Origin: Pseudooceanicola endophyticus
GTDB lineage: Bacteria; Pseudomonadota; Alphaproteobacteria; Rhodobacterales; Rhodobacteraceae
Assembly: GCF_018760365.1 (NCBI RefSeq)
Contig: NZ_JAHIAB010000002.1
Span: 62,001-126,000 of the forward strand
Length of the DNA: 64,000 bases
Reading direction: 5' to 3'
Of this stretch, positions 49,981-57,899 are shown piece by piece (the stretch's first letter is position 1; each line of letters begins with the position of its first letter). Both the position numbers and the translations under genes were made by a program. The notes below the pieces were generated by a model. That model had not been told where the DNA came from and did not search any database. It saw only the letters and a list, made by a program, of their open reading frames with translations.

Positions 49981-50508
49981 TCACTTGCCGACGATGATCC
50001 GGTCGAGTTGCCAGATCGACCGCGAATAGGTCACTTCGGTCTGGAATTTCTTGTCCTGATCGAACGGGTAGATCACCCAGAGCGGCCCCTTGTCGCGGAC
50101 CGACATCGGCTTGCCGTTCTGTTCATAGGCGACGATGGCGCCGTCCTCGCCCCAGTCATCGGAGGGAATCTGCACGGCATAATCGTTGATCGCGGTGGCA
50201 TCCAGCGTGTCGGCATCGGCGCCGACGGCTTCCATCAGGTCGTGAAGGCGGACGCCGGTGAAGGTCTGGGTGCCGTCGGTCCAGATCGTCGAGGTTTTCA
50301 CGGTGATCGGGTGCATCGCCTTGAGCATGTCCAGATCGAACTGCGCGGTGCCGTCGACGTTGGTGTGCTCGATCTTGCCGGAAATCGTCAGCATGACCTT
50401 GCCCGAGGGTTGCGGCAGATCCGCGGCCGCGGCGCTCAGCGGCACGGCGAAGGCCAGTGCGGCAAGCAGGGCGATGGGGCGGAAGAGGCGCATGGTGGCA
50501 AGGCTCAT
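49981..50508 (-). CDS. Exported SUOX/molybdopterin-fold protein without cofactor cysteine
   Basis: 175 residues with a Sec signal (LLAALAFAVPLSAAAA). The mature part matches the oxidoreductase molybdopterin-binding (SUOX) fold: TFTGVRLHDLMEAVG, AINDYAVQIPSDDW, NGKPMSVRDKGPLWVIYP, then a C-terminal WQLDRIIV. The mature protein has no cysteine, so the usual molybdenum ligand is absent and it is about half the size of real sulfite-oxidase domains. A ligand-binding or redox-sensor partner for the kinase encoded 16 bases downstream is more plausible than an enzyme. GAGAG lies eight bases before ATG 50508; ATG 50493 is an alternative. Confidence 0.82.
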   Translation of the reverse strand: MSLATMRLFRPIALLAALAFAVPLSAAAADLPQPSGKVMLTISGKIEHTNVDGTAQFDLDMLKAMHPITVKTSTIWTDGTQTFTGVRLHDLMEAVGADADTLDATAINDYAVQIPSDDWGEDGAIVAYEQNGKPMSVRDKGPLWVIYPFDQDKKFQTEVTYSRSIWQLDRIIVGK

Positions 50509-50602
50509 GTCGATTGCTCTCTCTTTTAATACACCAGAACCGGATGCCCTTGCATATGACATATGTGTCCCCTCCTGTCCCGGGATCATCCGGGTGTCCG
50601 CG

Positions 50603-50620
50603 CCTATCCGACGGGATAGG
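50603..50620. promoter_or_regulatory. CCTATCC-N4-GGATAGG dyad, copy 2 (perfect)
   Basis: CCTATCC-GACG-GGATAGG, a perfect inverted repeat that extends to 11-base arms (50599-50609 with 50614-50624). It lies 95 bases before the SUOX-like gene start. The extended symmetry could also fold as an RNA hairpin, but the shared core with two other sites argues for a protein target. Confidence 0.7.
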
Positions 50621-50990
50621 CGCGCGGCCAAAATCTGTCCCGGCGCCGAAATTGCGGCGCCCATTTTGTTCAGGAAGCTGCCGGGTCCCTCCGGCAGCCC
50701 TCATGTCAGGTACGTGGCGCAAGCCCTTGTCCCGACGCAATTTACCTGATCATCTCCCCAAAAACGACGCACGGTCCGAATGTCGGGTTCCGATGACGAC
50801 GCATCTTTCGAAGGTTCCGGATCGTGTGCGCCCCGTCAATGCAGAAATGTCGTAAACCCGGTCGCGGCAACGAGAAGTTTGCAGGATATATCCTCCTGTT
50901 GCAGCCCTGCCGCAAATGCATCTTCCGGTTTGCATATATTCGCGGCAGTTGCGACTGTTCCGGGGTGCGGAACACGTTTTGCGTGTACGC

Positions 50991-51008
50991 CCTATCCGTT
51001 TGGATGTG
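50991..51008. promoter_or_regulatory. CCTATCC-N4-GGATGTG dyad, copy 3
   Basis: CCTATCC-GTTT-GGATGTG, upstream of the LuxR-type regulator (186 bases before ATG 51194). One arm is exact and the other keeps GGAT. Consistent with autoregulation. Confidence 0.55.
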
Positions 51009-51078
51009 ACGATCTGACCCGATGCGCGCTTCCCCGGAACGCCTTTTCCCAGTGATCATTGGCGTCCAGTAAGGCGGC

Positions 51079-51101
51079 ATTAGCCACCTTGCGTGGCTAA
51101 T
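51079..51101 (+). promoter_or_regulatory. Perfect hairpin ATTAGCCAC-N5-GTGGCTAAT in the LuxR gene leader
   Basis: Perfect 9-base arms around CTTGC. It lies 93 bases before the chosen ATG, without a T-run, so it is more likely an operator or leader hairpin than a terminator. Confidence 0.5.
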
Positions 51102-51193
51102 CCGGTCGAAAAAGGGTGTCAGTGGGAACCGTCGTCATGTTAAGCTCGATTTCTGCCCTCATGGGCTTTGCCGAACCAACATCGGGGCAAGTG

Positions 51194-51817
51194 ATGAGAA
51201 TCCTGATCGCGGATGATCACGAACTTCTGCGCGACACGCTGAACCTCTACATCAGCAACGAAGCCGATTTCGAGATCGACACCGCAGCAGATCTGGACGG
51301 TGCAAGGGCGCTGGTCGAGGGGGCGGAGGCGCCCTACGACCTCGTGCTGCTGGACTTCTCGATGCCCGGGATGAATGGCCTTGAGGGGCTGCGCACCATC
51401 ATGGAGATGGCCAATGCCCGCCGTGTCGCGCTGATCTCGGGCACCGCGACCCGCGAGGTCGCCGAAGAGGCGCTGGCCGCCGGCGCCGCCGGCTTCCTGC
51501 CCAAGACCCTGCCGGCGAAATCCCTGGTCAACGCGATCCGCTTCATGGCGATGGGAGAGCAATACGCGCCGCTCGACTTCATGCGCGCCGCCGAGGAAGA
51601 AGCCGCCGCCAGCCATCCGCTGGCCGAGGCGCTGTCCCTACGCGAGATGCAGGTGCTGGAGGGGCTGACCCAGGGCAAGTCCAACAAGGAAATCGCCCGG
51701 GATCTGGATCTGCGCGAGCCGACGATCAAGCTGCACGTCAAGACGCTTTACCGCAAGATCGGTGCGGCGAACCGGACCCAGGCGGCGATGATCGCCAAGG
51801 AGCAGGGGCTGTTCTGA
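51194..51817 (+). CDS. LuxR/NarL-family response regulator
   Basis: 207 residues from ATG 51194. Receiver (1-120): LIADDHELLRD, phospho-Asp in LVLLDFSMPGMNG, SGTATREV, Lys in LPKTLPAKS. C-terminal LuxR helix-turn-helix (about 145-205): LSLREMQVLEGLTQGKSNKEI, then DLREPTIKLHVKTLYRKIGA. GGGG lies six bases ahead of this ATG; in-frame codons upstream to 51116 would add a non-conserved tail. The most likely phosphodonor is the hybrid kinase at 47310-49964, and the CCTATCC-N4-GGAT dyads are its probable targets. NarL-family proteins bind such inverted heptamers. Confidence 0.92.
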   Translation: MRILIADDHELLRDTLNLYISNEADFEIDTAADLDGARALVEGAEAPYDLVLLDFSMPGMNGLEGLRTIMEMANARRVALISGTATREVAEEALAAGAAGFLPKTLPAKSLVNAIRFMAMGEQYAPLDFMRAAEEEAAASHPLAEALSLREMQVLEGLTQGKSNKEIARDLDLREPTIKLHVKTLYRKIGAANRTQAAMIAKEQGLF

Positions 51818-51835
51818 GCCCCCGCGACCCCTTTC

Positions 51836-52744
51836 TCAGAACGTGACCGTCAGGCGGGCGCCGGCCAGAGCCCCCTCGAAGGCCTTGTCCGCATAGGTGG
51901 AATTGTTGCGTTCCCAGCCGGTGTAAAGCTCCAGCGTGCTGTGATCGCTCAGCCCGGTCTCGATCCCGATGGCGCTGGTCAGGCGCCGGTCCTCGCGGCC
52001 CCCGTCGCGGTAGTCGCGCGCGTAGCCGCCCAGCCACCCCACCAGTTGCAGCGTCTCGCTCAGGTCCTGGCGGCCGACCAGCCGCAGCCCGGCCTCGTCA
52101 TAGCTGAAGCGGTCGTAATCGGCGGTGCGCCCCTCGTACCAGCTGGTAACGGCCAGACGGCGATGCTTGTCCGGTGCGGCCCACAGGTACATCCCGTCCA
52201 GCAGCACTTCGGACTGGTCGTAGCCCTGGAAGGTGTTGCCCTCGTCCTGGTTGCGGTAGCCCAGCCGCAGGCGCAGTTGCAGGATGTTGCGCGGCGCCGG
52301 GGTGAAGCGCAGCGCGCCAAAGACCCGTGCCCGGCTGTAGATCTGTTCCGCCGCATCGCCATCCAGTGCCTCGCGCAGCTCCAGCCCGTAGCGCAGCTGG
52401 CTCAGCACGCCAAGCGCCAGCGGCTGGACGGTTTCGGCTTCGGCATCCAGATAGGTGCGGCTGTTGCGGTCGTGATCGGGATAGGCCTCGTGCGAGAGGC
52501 CGAAGCTCAGGTCGGTGCGGGCGCTGCCGGTGGAAAAGCTGCGGCTGGCGGCAATGCCGGCGCCCAGCCGGGTCTGAAGCCGGGTCTCGACTTCGCCGGC
52601 GCCGGCAATGTCGTCGGCGGAGTCACGGTCGGCAAAGACCGTCCCCTCGTAATGCCACTGGTCGTCGGTGGCGGCGAGGGCGGGGGTGGCAAGGGCGGCA
52701 AGGCTCAGCAGGCTGGCCCCTGCGATCTGGCGAAAGGCGGTCAT
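51836..52744 (-). CDS. Putative outer-membrane beta-barrel protein
   Basis: 302 residues. Signal peptide (IAGASLLSLAALATPALA) then a chain of alternating hydrophobic and polar strands separated by acidic turns (TRLGAGIAASRSFSTG, LQLRLRLGYRNQDEG, LRLVGRQDLSETLQL), ending LAGARLTVTF with terminal Phe, the classic barrel end signal. Roughly 14 strands could fit. No named family recognised. It converges closely on the LuxR regulator (18 bases between stops) and could be the outer-membrane part of the neighbouring polysaccharide genes, although that is only inferred. Confidence 0.75.
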   Translation of the reverse strand: MTAFRQIAGASLLSLAALATPALAATDDQWHYEGTVFADRDSADDIAGAGEVETRLQTRLGAGIAASRSFSTGSARTDLSFGLSHEAYPDHDRNSRTYLDAEAETVQPLALGVLSQLRYGLELREALDGDAAEQIYSRARVFGALRFTPAPRNILQLRLRLGYRNQDEGNTFQGYDQSEVLLDGMYLWAAPDKHRRLAVTSWYEGRTADYDRFSYDEAGLRLVGRQDLSETLQLVGWLGGYARDYRDGGREDRRLTSAIGIETGLSDHSTLELYTGWERNNSTYADKAFEGALAGARLTVTF

Positions 52745-52815
52745 GGCGGTCCGGAGGCTGGAAGCATCTGCGCCGGTTGTCGGGGCAAAGCGCGGGAATG
52801 TCGAGGGCCGCGGCC

Positions 52816-53829
52816 TCACGTCCCGCTGAGGCCGGGCAGCAGCACCAGCGCCAGCCCCAGCCCCGAGATGAAGAGCCAGCCGAAGGCGCCAAGCGCGAGC
52901 GGGCGCAGCCCCCTGGCGTGGAGGCGCCGCAGGTCGGTCTCAAGCCCCATGGCGGCCATGGCCAGCGACATCATCGCGGAAGAGACGAAGGCGATGTCGC
53001 CGCGCAGCGCCTCGCCCAGCGGCAGGACGGAATTCAGCCCCACCGCGCCCAGAAAGCCGAAGGCGAACCAGGGCGTCGGGGCGCGCCCCGCGCCGCCGCG
53101 CCCGCGCCGCATCTGGCCCAGGGCCAGGATCAGCGGCGCCAGCATCATGACGCGGGCCAGCTTGGCGACGGTGGCGGTCTGGCCGGCCTCGGGGCCCTGG
53201 CTGAAGGCGGTGCCGACGACCTGCGCGACCTCGTGGATCGAGGCGCCGGACCAGAGGCCGAACTGCTGGGGGCTCAGCCCTGCCGCACCGGCGATCAGCG
53301 GAAAGCCCAGCATCGAGAGGGTTCCGAAAACCGCAACGACCGCAATGGCATAGGCCACGTCCTCATCCCCGCCGCGAGTGACGGAGTTGCAGGCCAGCAC
53401 GGCGGAGGCGCCGCAGACCGAGGTGCCGGCGGCGATCAGCTCGGCCAGCTTCGGTTCGACCCCAAGGGCGCGGGCAGCCAGTTTCGTGACGGTGAAGGTG
53501 CCCAGCAGGCAGGCGAGGATCACGACGGCGCCGCGTGGCCCCACGGCGACCAGCTGGCCCAGGGTCATCTGGAAACCCAGCAGCACGATGGCGCCGCGCA
53601 GCACCGGGCGCACGGCGAAGCCGGTGCCGGGCAGCAGCGCCGGGCGCGGCCCGATCACGCTGCGCAGCGCAATCCCCATCACCAGCGCCAGGATCAGCGG
53701 GCTGAGCGCGCCCCAGCCGACCAGATGGCGCAGCCCGAGCGCCAGCAGCGCGATCCCGGACGACAGCGCCAGCCCCGGCAGCAGGCGGGGCAGGTCGGCG
53801 GGGCGGGGCAAAACGGGGGCATGGGACAT
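52816..53829 (-). CDS. yeiH: YeiH/UPF0324 family putative sulfate exporter
   Basis: 337 residues, about ten helices. Family signatures: LILALVMGIALRSV, RGAIVLLGFQMTLGQL, the central AGTSVCGASAVLACNSV and WSGASIHEVAQVVGTAFSQG. ATG 53829 with GGAGA eight bases ahead. Members are predicted to export sulfur anions and often sit beside a LysR regulator, as here. Direction and substrate are family inference. Confidence 0.9.
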   Translation of the reverse strand: MSHAPVLPRPADLPRLLPGLALSSGIALLALGLRHLVGWGALSPLILALVMGIALRSVIGPRPALLPGTGFAVRPVLRGAIVLLGFQMTLGQLVAVGPRGAVVILACLLGTFTVTKLAARALGVEPKLAELIAAGTSVCGASAVLACNSVTRGGDEDVAYAIAVVAVFGTLSMLGFPLIAGAAGLSPQQFGLWSGASIHEVAQVVGTAFSQGPEAGQTATVAKLARVMMLAPLILALGQMRRGRGGAGRAPTPWFAFGFLGAVGLNSVLPLGEALRGDIAFVSSAMMSLAMAAMGLETDLRRLHARGLRPLALGAFGWLFISGLGLALVLLPGLSGT

Positions 53830-53879
53830 GGCGGGATCTCCGGGCTGGGAACCCGGCCAGCATCGCGCCCCTCCATTCA

Positions 53880-53896
53880 TCAATCCAACGGATTCA
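53880..53896. promoter_or_regulatory. Candidate LysR operator between yeiH and its regulator
   Basis: TCAATCC-AAC-GGATTCA, 17 bases with six of seven arm positions paired. A longer-range pair CCATTCAT / ATGAATGG (53873-53880 and 53923-53930) frames it. It lies in the 104-base gap of a divergent LysR/target pair. Confidence 0.45.
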
Positions 53897-53933
53897 TTTG
53901 CTCATATCGTTCGGTTTTATTAATGAATGGGTC

Positions 53934-54806
53934 ATGACCCTCGATCAGATCCGCATCTTCCTGGCCGTGGCCGAGCGCCAGCATGTCACCCGCGCCGCCG
54001 AGGCGCTGAACATGACGCAATCCGCCGTCTCCTCCGCGCTGCGCGCGCTTGAGACCCGCCACGGGCTGCGGCTGTTCGACCGGGTCGGTCGCAGGATCGA
54101 GCTGACGGAGGCCGGGCGGCGTTTCCTTGACACCGCCCGGGCGCTGGAGGCGCAGGCCGAAACCGCCGAGCTGGTGCTGCGCGACCTCGCCGGAGAGGCC
54201 GGCGGGCGGTTGCGGCTGATGGCCAGCCAGACGGCGGGCTCTTACTGGCTGCCCTCCAGACTGGTGGCGCTGCATGCCCGCCACCCGGGGGTGGAGATCA
54301 CGCTGCGGCTGGGCAATTCGGCGCAGGTCGCCGAGGCGGTGCAGGAGGGGCGCGCCGATCTGGGCATCGTCGAGGGCGCCGTGGCGCAGGGCGATCTGAC
54401 CACAAGGGTCGTCGCCCGGGACGAGCTGGTGCTGGTCACCGCCCCCGATCATCCGCTGGCGACGGGACCGGTCAGCGCGCGGGATTACCTGGCGCAGGAC
54501 TGGCTGCTGCGCGAGCCGGGTTCGGGCACCCGCGCGGTGCAGGAGGCGCATCTGGCGCAGCTGGGGCTGTCGGTGGCGGATCTGCCGGTGGCGATGATCC
54601 TGGAATCGAACGAGGCGATCCTCTCGGCGGTGGCGGCGGGGGGCTATGCCAGCCTGCTGTCCTCTCGCGTGCCGGTGCCGGGGCTGAAGGCGCGGCCCGT
54701 CACCTGGGCAGAGCCGCCGCGGCGGGATTTCTCGGTGCTGGTGCATCCGCAGCGCTACCGTTCGCGGGCGGTGGTGGCGCTGCTGGAGCTGCTGTCGGCC
54801 TCCTGA
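53934..54806 (+). CDS. LysR-family regulator (YeiE/CysB-like), probable regulator of yeiH
   Basis: 290 residues. Helix-turn-helix TLDQIRIFLAVAERQHVTRA and LNMTQSAVSSALRALETRHG; LysR substrate domain from about 90 (LMASQTAGSYWLPSRLV, ITLRLGNSAQVAEAV, ADLGIVEGAV). This sequence type resembles YeiE, the regulator next to yeiH in E. coli, whose known ligand is sulfite. Chosen start ATG 53934 fits the conserved N-terminus; an upstream ATG at 53898 would add 12 non-conserved residues. Confidence 0.9.
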   Translation: MTLDQIRIFLAVAERQHVTRAAEALNMTQSAVSSALRALETRHGLRLFDRVGRRIELTEAGRRFLDTARALEAQAETAELVLRDLAGEAGGRLRLMASQTAGSYWLPSRLVALHARHPGVEITLRLGNSAQVAEAVQEGRADLGIVEGAVAQGDLTTRVVARDELVLVTAPDHPLATGPVSARDYLAQDWLLREPGSGTRAVQEAHLAQLGLSVADLPVAMILESNEAILSAVAAGGYASLLSSRVPVPGLKARPVTWAEPPRRDFSVLVHPQRYRSRAVVALLELLSAS

Positions 54807-54809
54807 AGG

Positions 54810-54832
54810 CCCGGCCCGATGACCGGGCCGGG
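54810..54832. terminator. Bidirectional terminator hairpin
   Basis: CCCGGCCCG and CGGGCCGGG make a 9-base stem around ATGAC between the convergent LysR and EmrB-type genes. No T-run on either side. Confidence 0.6.
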
Positions 54833-54851
54833 GGGATCAGGCCGGGTAAAG

Positions 54852-56303
54852 TCAGACCGGCGGCTGGGCCGGCGGGCGGCGCACGAAGAAGCCCGCCACG
54901 ATCATCAGAAGGGAAATCACCGCGCCATAGGTCAGCGCCAGGTGCAGGCCGTCGGCGGTGGCCTCGGTCAGCGGGGCGCCCTCGGCCATGCTCTGGCCGA
55001 TACGGATCGACATCACCGACACGAAGAGCGCGATCCCGGCGGCGCCGGCGACCTGCTGGATGGTGCCCAGAGTCGCGGAGCCGTGGGAATAAAGATCCTT
55101 CGGCAGCGACCCCAGCCCCGAGGTGAAGAGGGGGGTGAACAGGAAGGCCAGGCCGAAGCTGAAGATCACATGCGCCGCCAGCACCATCCACATGGACGAG
55201 GACGTGCCCAGCAGGGTCATCAGCCACAGCCCGATGCTGACGGCGATGGCGCCGGGGATCACCAGCTTGCGGGCGCCGAAGCGGTCGAAGAGGCGACCGA
55301 CCAGCGGCGACATCACCCCCATCAGCAGCCCGCCCGGCAGCAGCAGCAGGCCGGCGTGCAGGGTCGACAGGCCCATCACGGTCTGCATGTAGATCGGCAG
55401 CAGGATGATCATGCCGAACAGCGCCATCATGGCGAGGCCCATCATGATCACAGCGACGGTGAAGACCTTTACCCTGAAGGTCCGCAGGTCCAGCAGGGCC
55501 CGGTCCTGCCGCGCCAGGATCAGCTGACGCGCCACGAAAAGCGCCAGCACCACGGCGGCCCCCGCCAGCGGCAGCCAGAGCGGCAGCGGACCGCCCTTGC
55601 CATGCCCCTCGCCGATGGCGGAAAGACCGTAGACCAGCCCGCCGAACCCGAGCGCCGCCATCGGCACCGAGAGCAGGTCCAGCCGGACCTTGCGCGGCGT
55701 GGTGACATTGACCATCTTCGCGGCACCCAGGCTCAGCGCCGCCAGGCCCACCGGCAGCATGACGATGAACAGCCAGCGCCAGCTCAGCACCTCCAGCACC
55801 AGCCCCGAGATCGTCGGCCCGATCGCCGGTGCGACCGAGATCACGATCGAGATGTTGCCCATGGTCTTGCCCCGGCTTTCCGGCGGCACCAGGGTCATCA
55901 CCGTGGTCATCAGCAGCGGCATCATGATCGCCGTCCCCGAGGCCTGAACGATGCGCCCCAGGATCAGCATCCCCAGTCCCGGCGCCAGGGCACAAAGCAG
56001 GGTGCCGGTGGAAAACAGGCTCATCGCCAGGATGAAGACGAAGCGCGTGCTCTGGCCCTGGATCAGGAAACCGGTGATCGGGATCACCACGGCCATGGTC
56101 AGCAGGAAGGCGGTGGTCAGCCACTGGCCCTGGCTGGCGGTGATCCCGAGGTCATGCATCAGCCGGGGCAGGGCCACGCCCATCACCGTCTCGTTCAGGA
56201 TGACCGCGAAGGTCGAGATCATCAGCAACCCGATCACCAGACGGTTGCGGGCGGCATCATCACCCGGGGCGGCGGCCGCGGGGGGCATGTCGGTCGATTG
56301 CAT
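54852..56303 (-). CDS. EmrB/QacA (DHA2) family multidrug efflux transporter
   Basis: 483 residues, 14 helices predicted, as usual for DHA2. Markers: FAVILNETVMGVALPRL in helix 1, GQWLTTAFLLTMAVVIPITG, RIVQASGTAIMMPLLMT, and motif C-like VAPAIGPTISGLVLEVLSWRW. ATG 56303 with GAGGA nine bases ahead; sequence further upstream in frame is non-membrane and Arg-rich. It lacks a neighbouring EmrA-type adaptor, so it probably pumps into the periplasm alone. Substrate unknown. Confidence 0.92.
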   Translation of the reverse strand: MQSTDMPPAAAAPGDDAARNRLVIGLLMISTFAVILNETVMGVALPRLMHDLGITASQGQWLTTAFLLTMAVVIPITGFLIQGQSTRFVFILAMSLFSTGTLLCALAPGLGMLILGRIVQASGTAIMMPLLMTTVMTLVPPESRGKTMGNISIVISVAPAIGPTISGLVLEVLSWRWLFIVMLPVGLAALSLGAAKMVNVTTPRKVRLDLLSVPMAALGFGGLVYGLSAIGEGHGKGGPLPLWLPLAGAAVVLALFVARQLILARQDRALLDLRTFRVKVFTVAVIMMGLAMMALFGMIILLPIYMQTVMGLSTLHAGLLLLPGGLLMGVMSPLVGRLFDRFGARKLVIPGAIAVSIGLWLMTLLGTSSSMWMVLAAHVIFSFGLAFLFTPLFTSGLGSLPKDLYSHGSATLGTIQQVAGAAGIALFVSVMSIRIGQSMAEGAPLTEATADGLHLALTYGAVISLLMIVAGFFVRRPPAQPPV

Positions 56304-56635
56304 CGAAGGAATCCTCGGACAGGTCGCCCCGGGGCACGCGCTCTGGCGCGCCGCAGGGAAAAGGTTTGGCCCGGTGGTCGCCCGGGGCTGGCGCTGTGTC
56401 AAGAAAGCAGAAATGCGCGACGCGGGATCACCCTTGTGTGATCTTGCGTCAGCATTCGGGGCGCCGGCAAGCCGCCCCGGGGCGCGCAAGGGCATCAGCT
56501 GCCTGCCGGATGCGCAATCCCGAGTGACCGGGGCATCGCGGCGGCAACAGGGCTTTCCCATAAGGCCCTGTCACAATATCAAAGGGTTAATATGCGATAC
56601 AGGGGCGCCCGCCGTCCCGCCATCCCGGAGCTGCC
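56304..56635. other. Divergent intergenic region, EmrB-like / epimerase
   Basis: 332 bases with no supported gene. It holds the dyad at 56426-56443 and an AT-rich stretch (AAAGGGTTAATATGCGATAC near 56580) that may be the promoter of the aldose-epimerase-like gene. Confidence 0.4.
56426..56443. promoter_or_regulatory. Candidate operator GATCAC-N6-GTGATC
   Basis: Exact 6-base inverted arms around CCTTGT, 123 bases before the efflux pump start. A regulator of the pump could bind here; none is encoded alongside. Confidence 0.35.
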
Positions 56636-57502
56636 ATGACCGCCGACCTCATCCAGATCGAAAGCGACGCGCTTGTCGTCACCGTTTCCGCCCTTGGCGC
56701 AGAGCTTCAGAGCCTTGAAGCCGATGGCGCGCAATGGCTCTGGCACGGGGATGCCACCTTCTGGGGAGGACGCGCCCCGGTGCTTTTCCCCATCGTCGGG
56801 CGCGGCCCCGATGACACGATCTCGGTGGATGGTCACGTCGCCGCCATGCGCCAGCACGGTTTTGCCCGCCGGTCTCTCTTCCTCCTTGAGGAGGTCGGCG
56901 CCGACTTCTGTCGCCACGTGCTGACCGACAGTGCGGAAACCCGGGCGCTTTATCCCCGGCCCTTCCGCCTTGAGGTCCGTCACGACGTCTCAGGCCGAAC
57001 CCTGCGCGAGACCGCCATCGTCACGAATACGGGCGACCGACCGATGCCCTTCGGCCTGGGGTTCCACCCGGCCTTCGCCTGGCCGCTGCCTGGGGCAGAA
57101 GGTCTGCCTCACGAGATCTGCCTGGACAACGGCGCGGCGCCGGCGCTGGCTCGGCTTCGGGACGGCTATCTGACCGAAACCCGCGACCCTTCGCCCTTCG
57201 AGGCCGGGCGCCTGCGCGTCACGCCGGACCTTTTCGAGGCCGATGCGATGATTTTCCCCGAGGGGGCGGGATCGGGCTTGCGTTATGGCCCGGCGGAGGG
57301 TCCCGGCCTGAAATTCAGTTTCGAGAACACCCCCAACCTCGGGATCTGGACCAAGCCCGGCGCGCCCTTCCTCTGCATCGAGCCCTGGCATGGCATGGCG
57401 GCCAGGGCCGGCGCCGGCCCCGAAGTGGCAGAGCGTCCCGACAGTGTTCTGCTGCCGCCCGGAGAAACCCTGAAATTCGGCTGGTCCATCACGTTGGAGT
57501 GA
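56636..57502 (+). CDS. Aldose 1-epimerase family protein (LacX-like)
   Basis: 288 residues of the galactose-mutarotase fold. Motifs: SALGAELQSLEADG, GGRAPVLFPIVGR, the HGFARRSLF segment with conserved His-Gly-Phe, PFGLGFHPAFAWPL with the second His, and CIEPWHGMAA near the end. The LacX-like branch interconverts anomers of sugars or sugar phosphates. GGAG lies seven bases ahead of the ATG. Single gene; its transcript likely ends in the palindromic element at 57533. Confidence 0.88.
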   Translation: MTADLIQIESDALVVTVSALGAELQSLEADGAQWLWHGDATFWGGRAPVLFPIVGRGPDDTISVDGHVAAMRQHGFARRSLFLLEEVGADFCRHVLTDSAETRALYPRPFRLEVRHDVSGRTLRETAIVTNTGDRPMPFGLGFHPAFAWPLPGAEGLPHEICLDNGAAPALARLRDGYLTETRDPSPFEAGRLRVTPDLFEADAMIFPEGAGSGLRYGPAEGPGLKFSFENTPNLGIWTKPGAPFLCIEPWHGMAARAGAGPEVAERPDSVLLPPGETLKFGWSITLE

Positions 57503-57532
57503 GATCCGTCGTGTGGCCCCGGTCGTGGGGCC

Positions 57533-57613
57533 GCCTCCGGCGGGGATATTTATGGCCAGATGATAAAGAGCCACTGCTCCCTGTCATCTGGCCGCAAATA
57601 TCCCGGGGGAGGC
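57533..57613. repeat. Long imperfect palindrome (REP-like) after the epimerase gene
   Basis: Arms 57543-57563 and 57584-57604 (GGGATATTT..GGCCAGATGA and its complement) pair at 19 of 21 positions around a 20-base loop; GCCTCC (57533-57538) and GGAGGC (57608-57613) extend the pairing after an internal loop. The GCCTCCGGCGGGGATATTT-type arm looks like a short repeat I recall downstream of genes in Rhodobacteraceae, here as two opposed copies. It may act as terminator or RNA-stabilising element. Confidence 0.65.
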
Positions 57614-57699
57614 TCCGAAGGAGACGGGGGCGGAGCCCCAAATCAATGGCCGCTGAGGACAGACAGCGATAGTTCTGTAATGCTGAAGAGAAAGCGCAG

Positions 57700-57774
57700 T
57701 GGCAGCCCGTAGGGGAGTCGAACCCCTCTTTCCAGGTTGAAAACCTGGCGTCCTAACCGATAGACGAACGGGCC
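57700..57774 (-). tRNA. tRNA-Glu (UUC), copy 3
   Basis: 75 bases including encoded CCA. Acceptor GGCCCGT/ACGGGCT with a G-U first pair, discriminator G, T-loop GTTCGAC region, and an anticodon arm CCAGG-TTTTCAA-CCTGG giving anticodon TTC (Glu). It is the last of three tandem copies on this strand. Confidence 0.95.
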
Positions 57775-57800
57775 GCAGCGCTGTGTGATTTCTTCTGCGA

Positions 57801-57875
57801 TGGCAGCCCGTAGGGGAGTCGAACCCCTCTTTCCAGGTTGAAAACCTGGCGTCCTAACCGATAGACGAACGGGCC
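57801..57875 (-). tRNA. tRNA-Glu (UUC), copy 2
   Basis: Identical in sequence to the copies on both sides, with CCA encoded. The spacers of about 25 bases between copies differ from each other. Confidence 0.95.
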
Positions 57876-57899
57876 ATTCGCAGTGCGAAATCGACGCCA

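Larger units (their letters stand above)
50509..51193. other. Large divergent regulatory region, SUOX/kinase operon versus LuxR regulator
   Basis: 685 bases without a supported gene. It contains two copies of the CCTATCC-N4-GGAT dyad (50603-50620 and 50991-51008), each about 95-190 bases from a start codon, a CATATGACATATG stretch near 50555, ACACG-TTTTG-CGTGT at 50972-50986 and a 9-base hairpin at 51079-51101. An AT-rich part (50870-50960) could carry promoters. The size leaves room for an unannotated small RNA. Confidence 0.5.

Noticed and set aside
50780..51055. Short plus-strand frames in the large gap before the LuxR regulator
   Set aside because: Cys/Arg-rich, no ribosome sites, and they run through the CCTATCC dyad; more likely non-coding.
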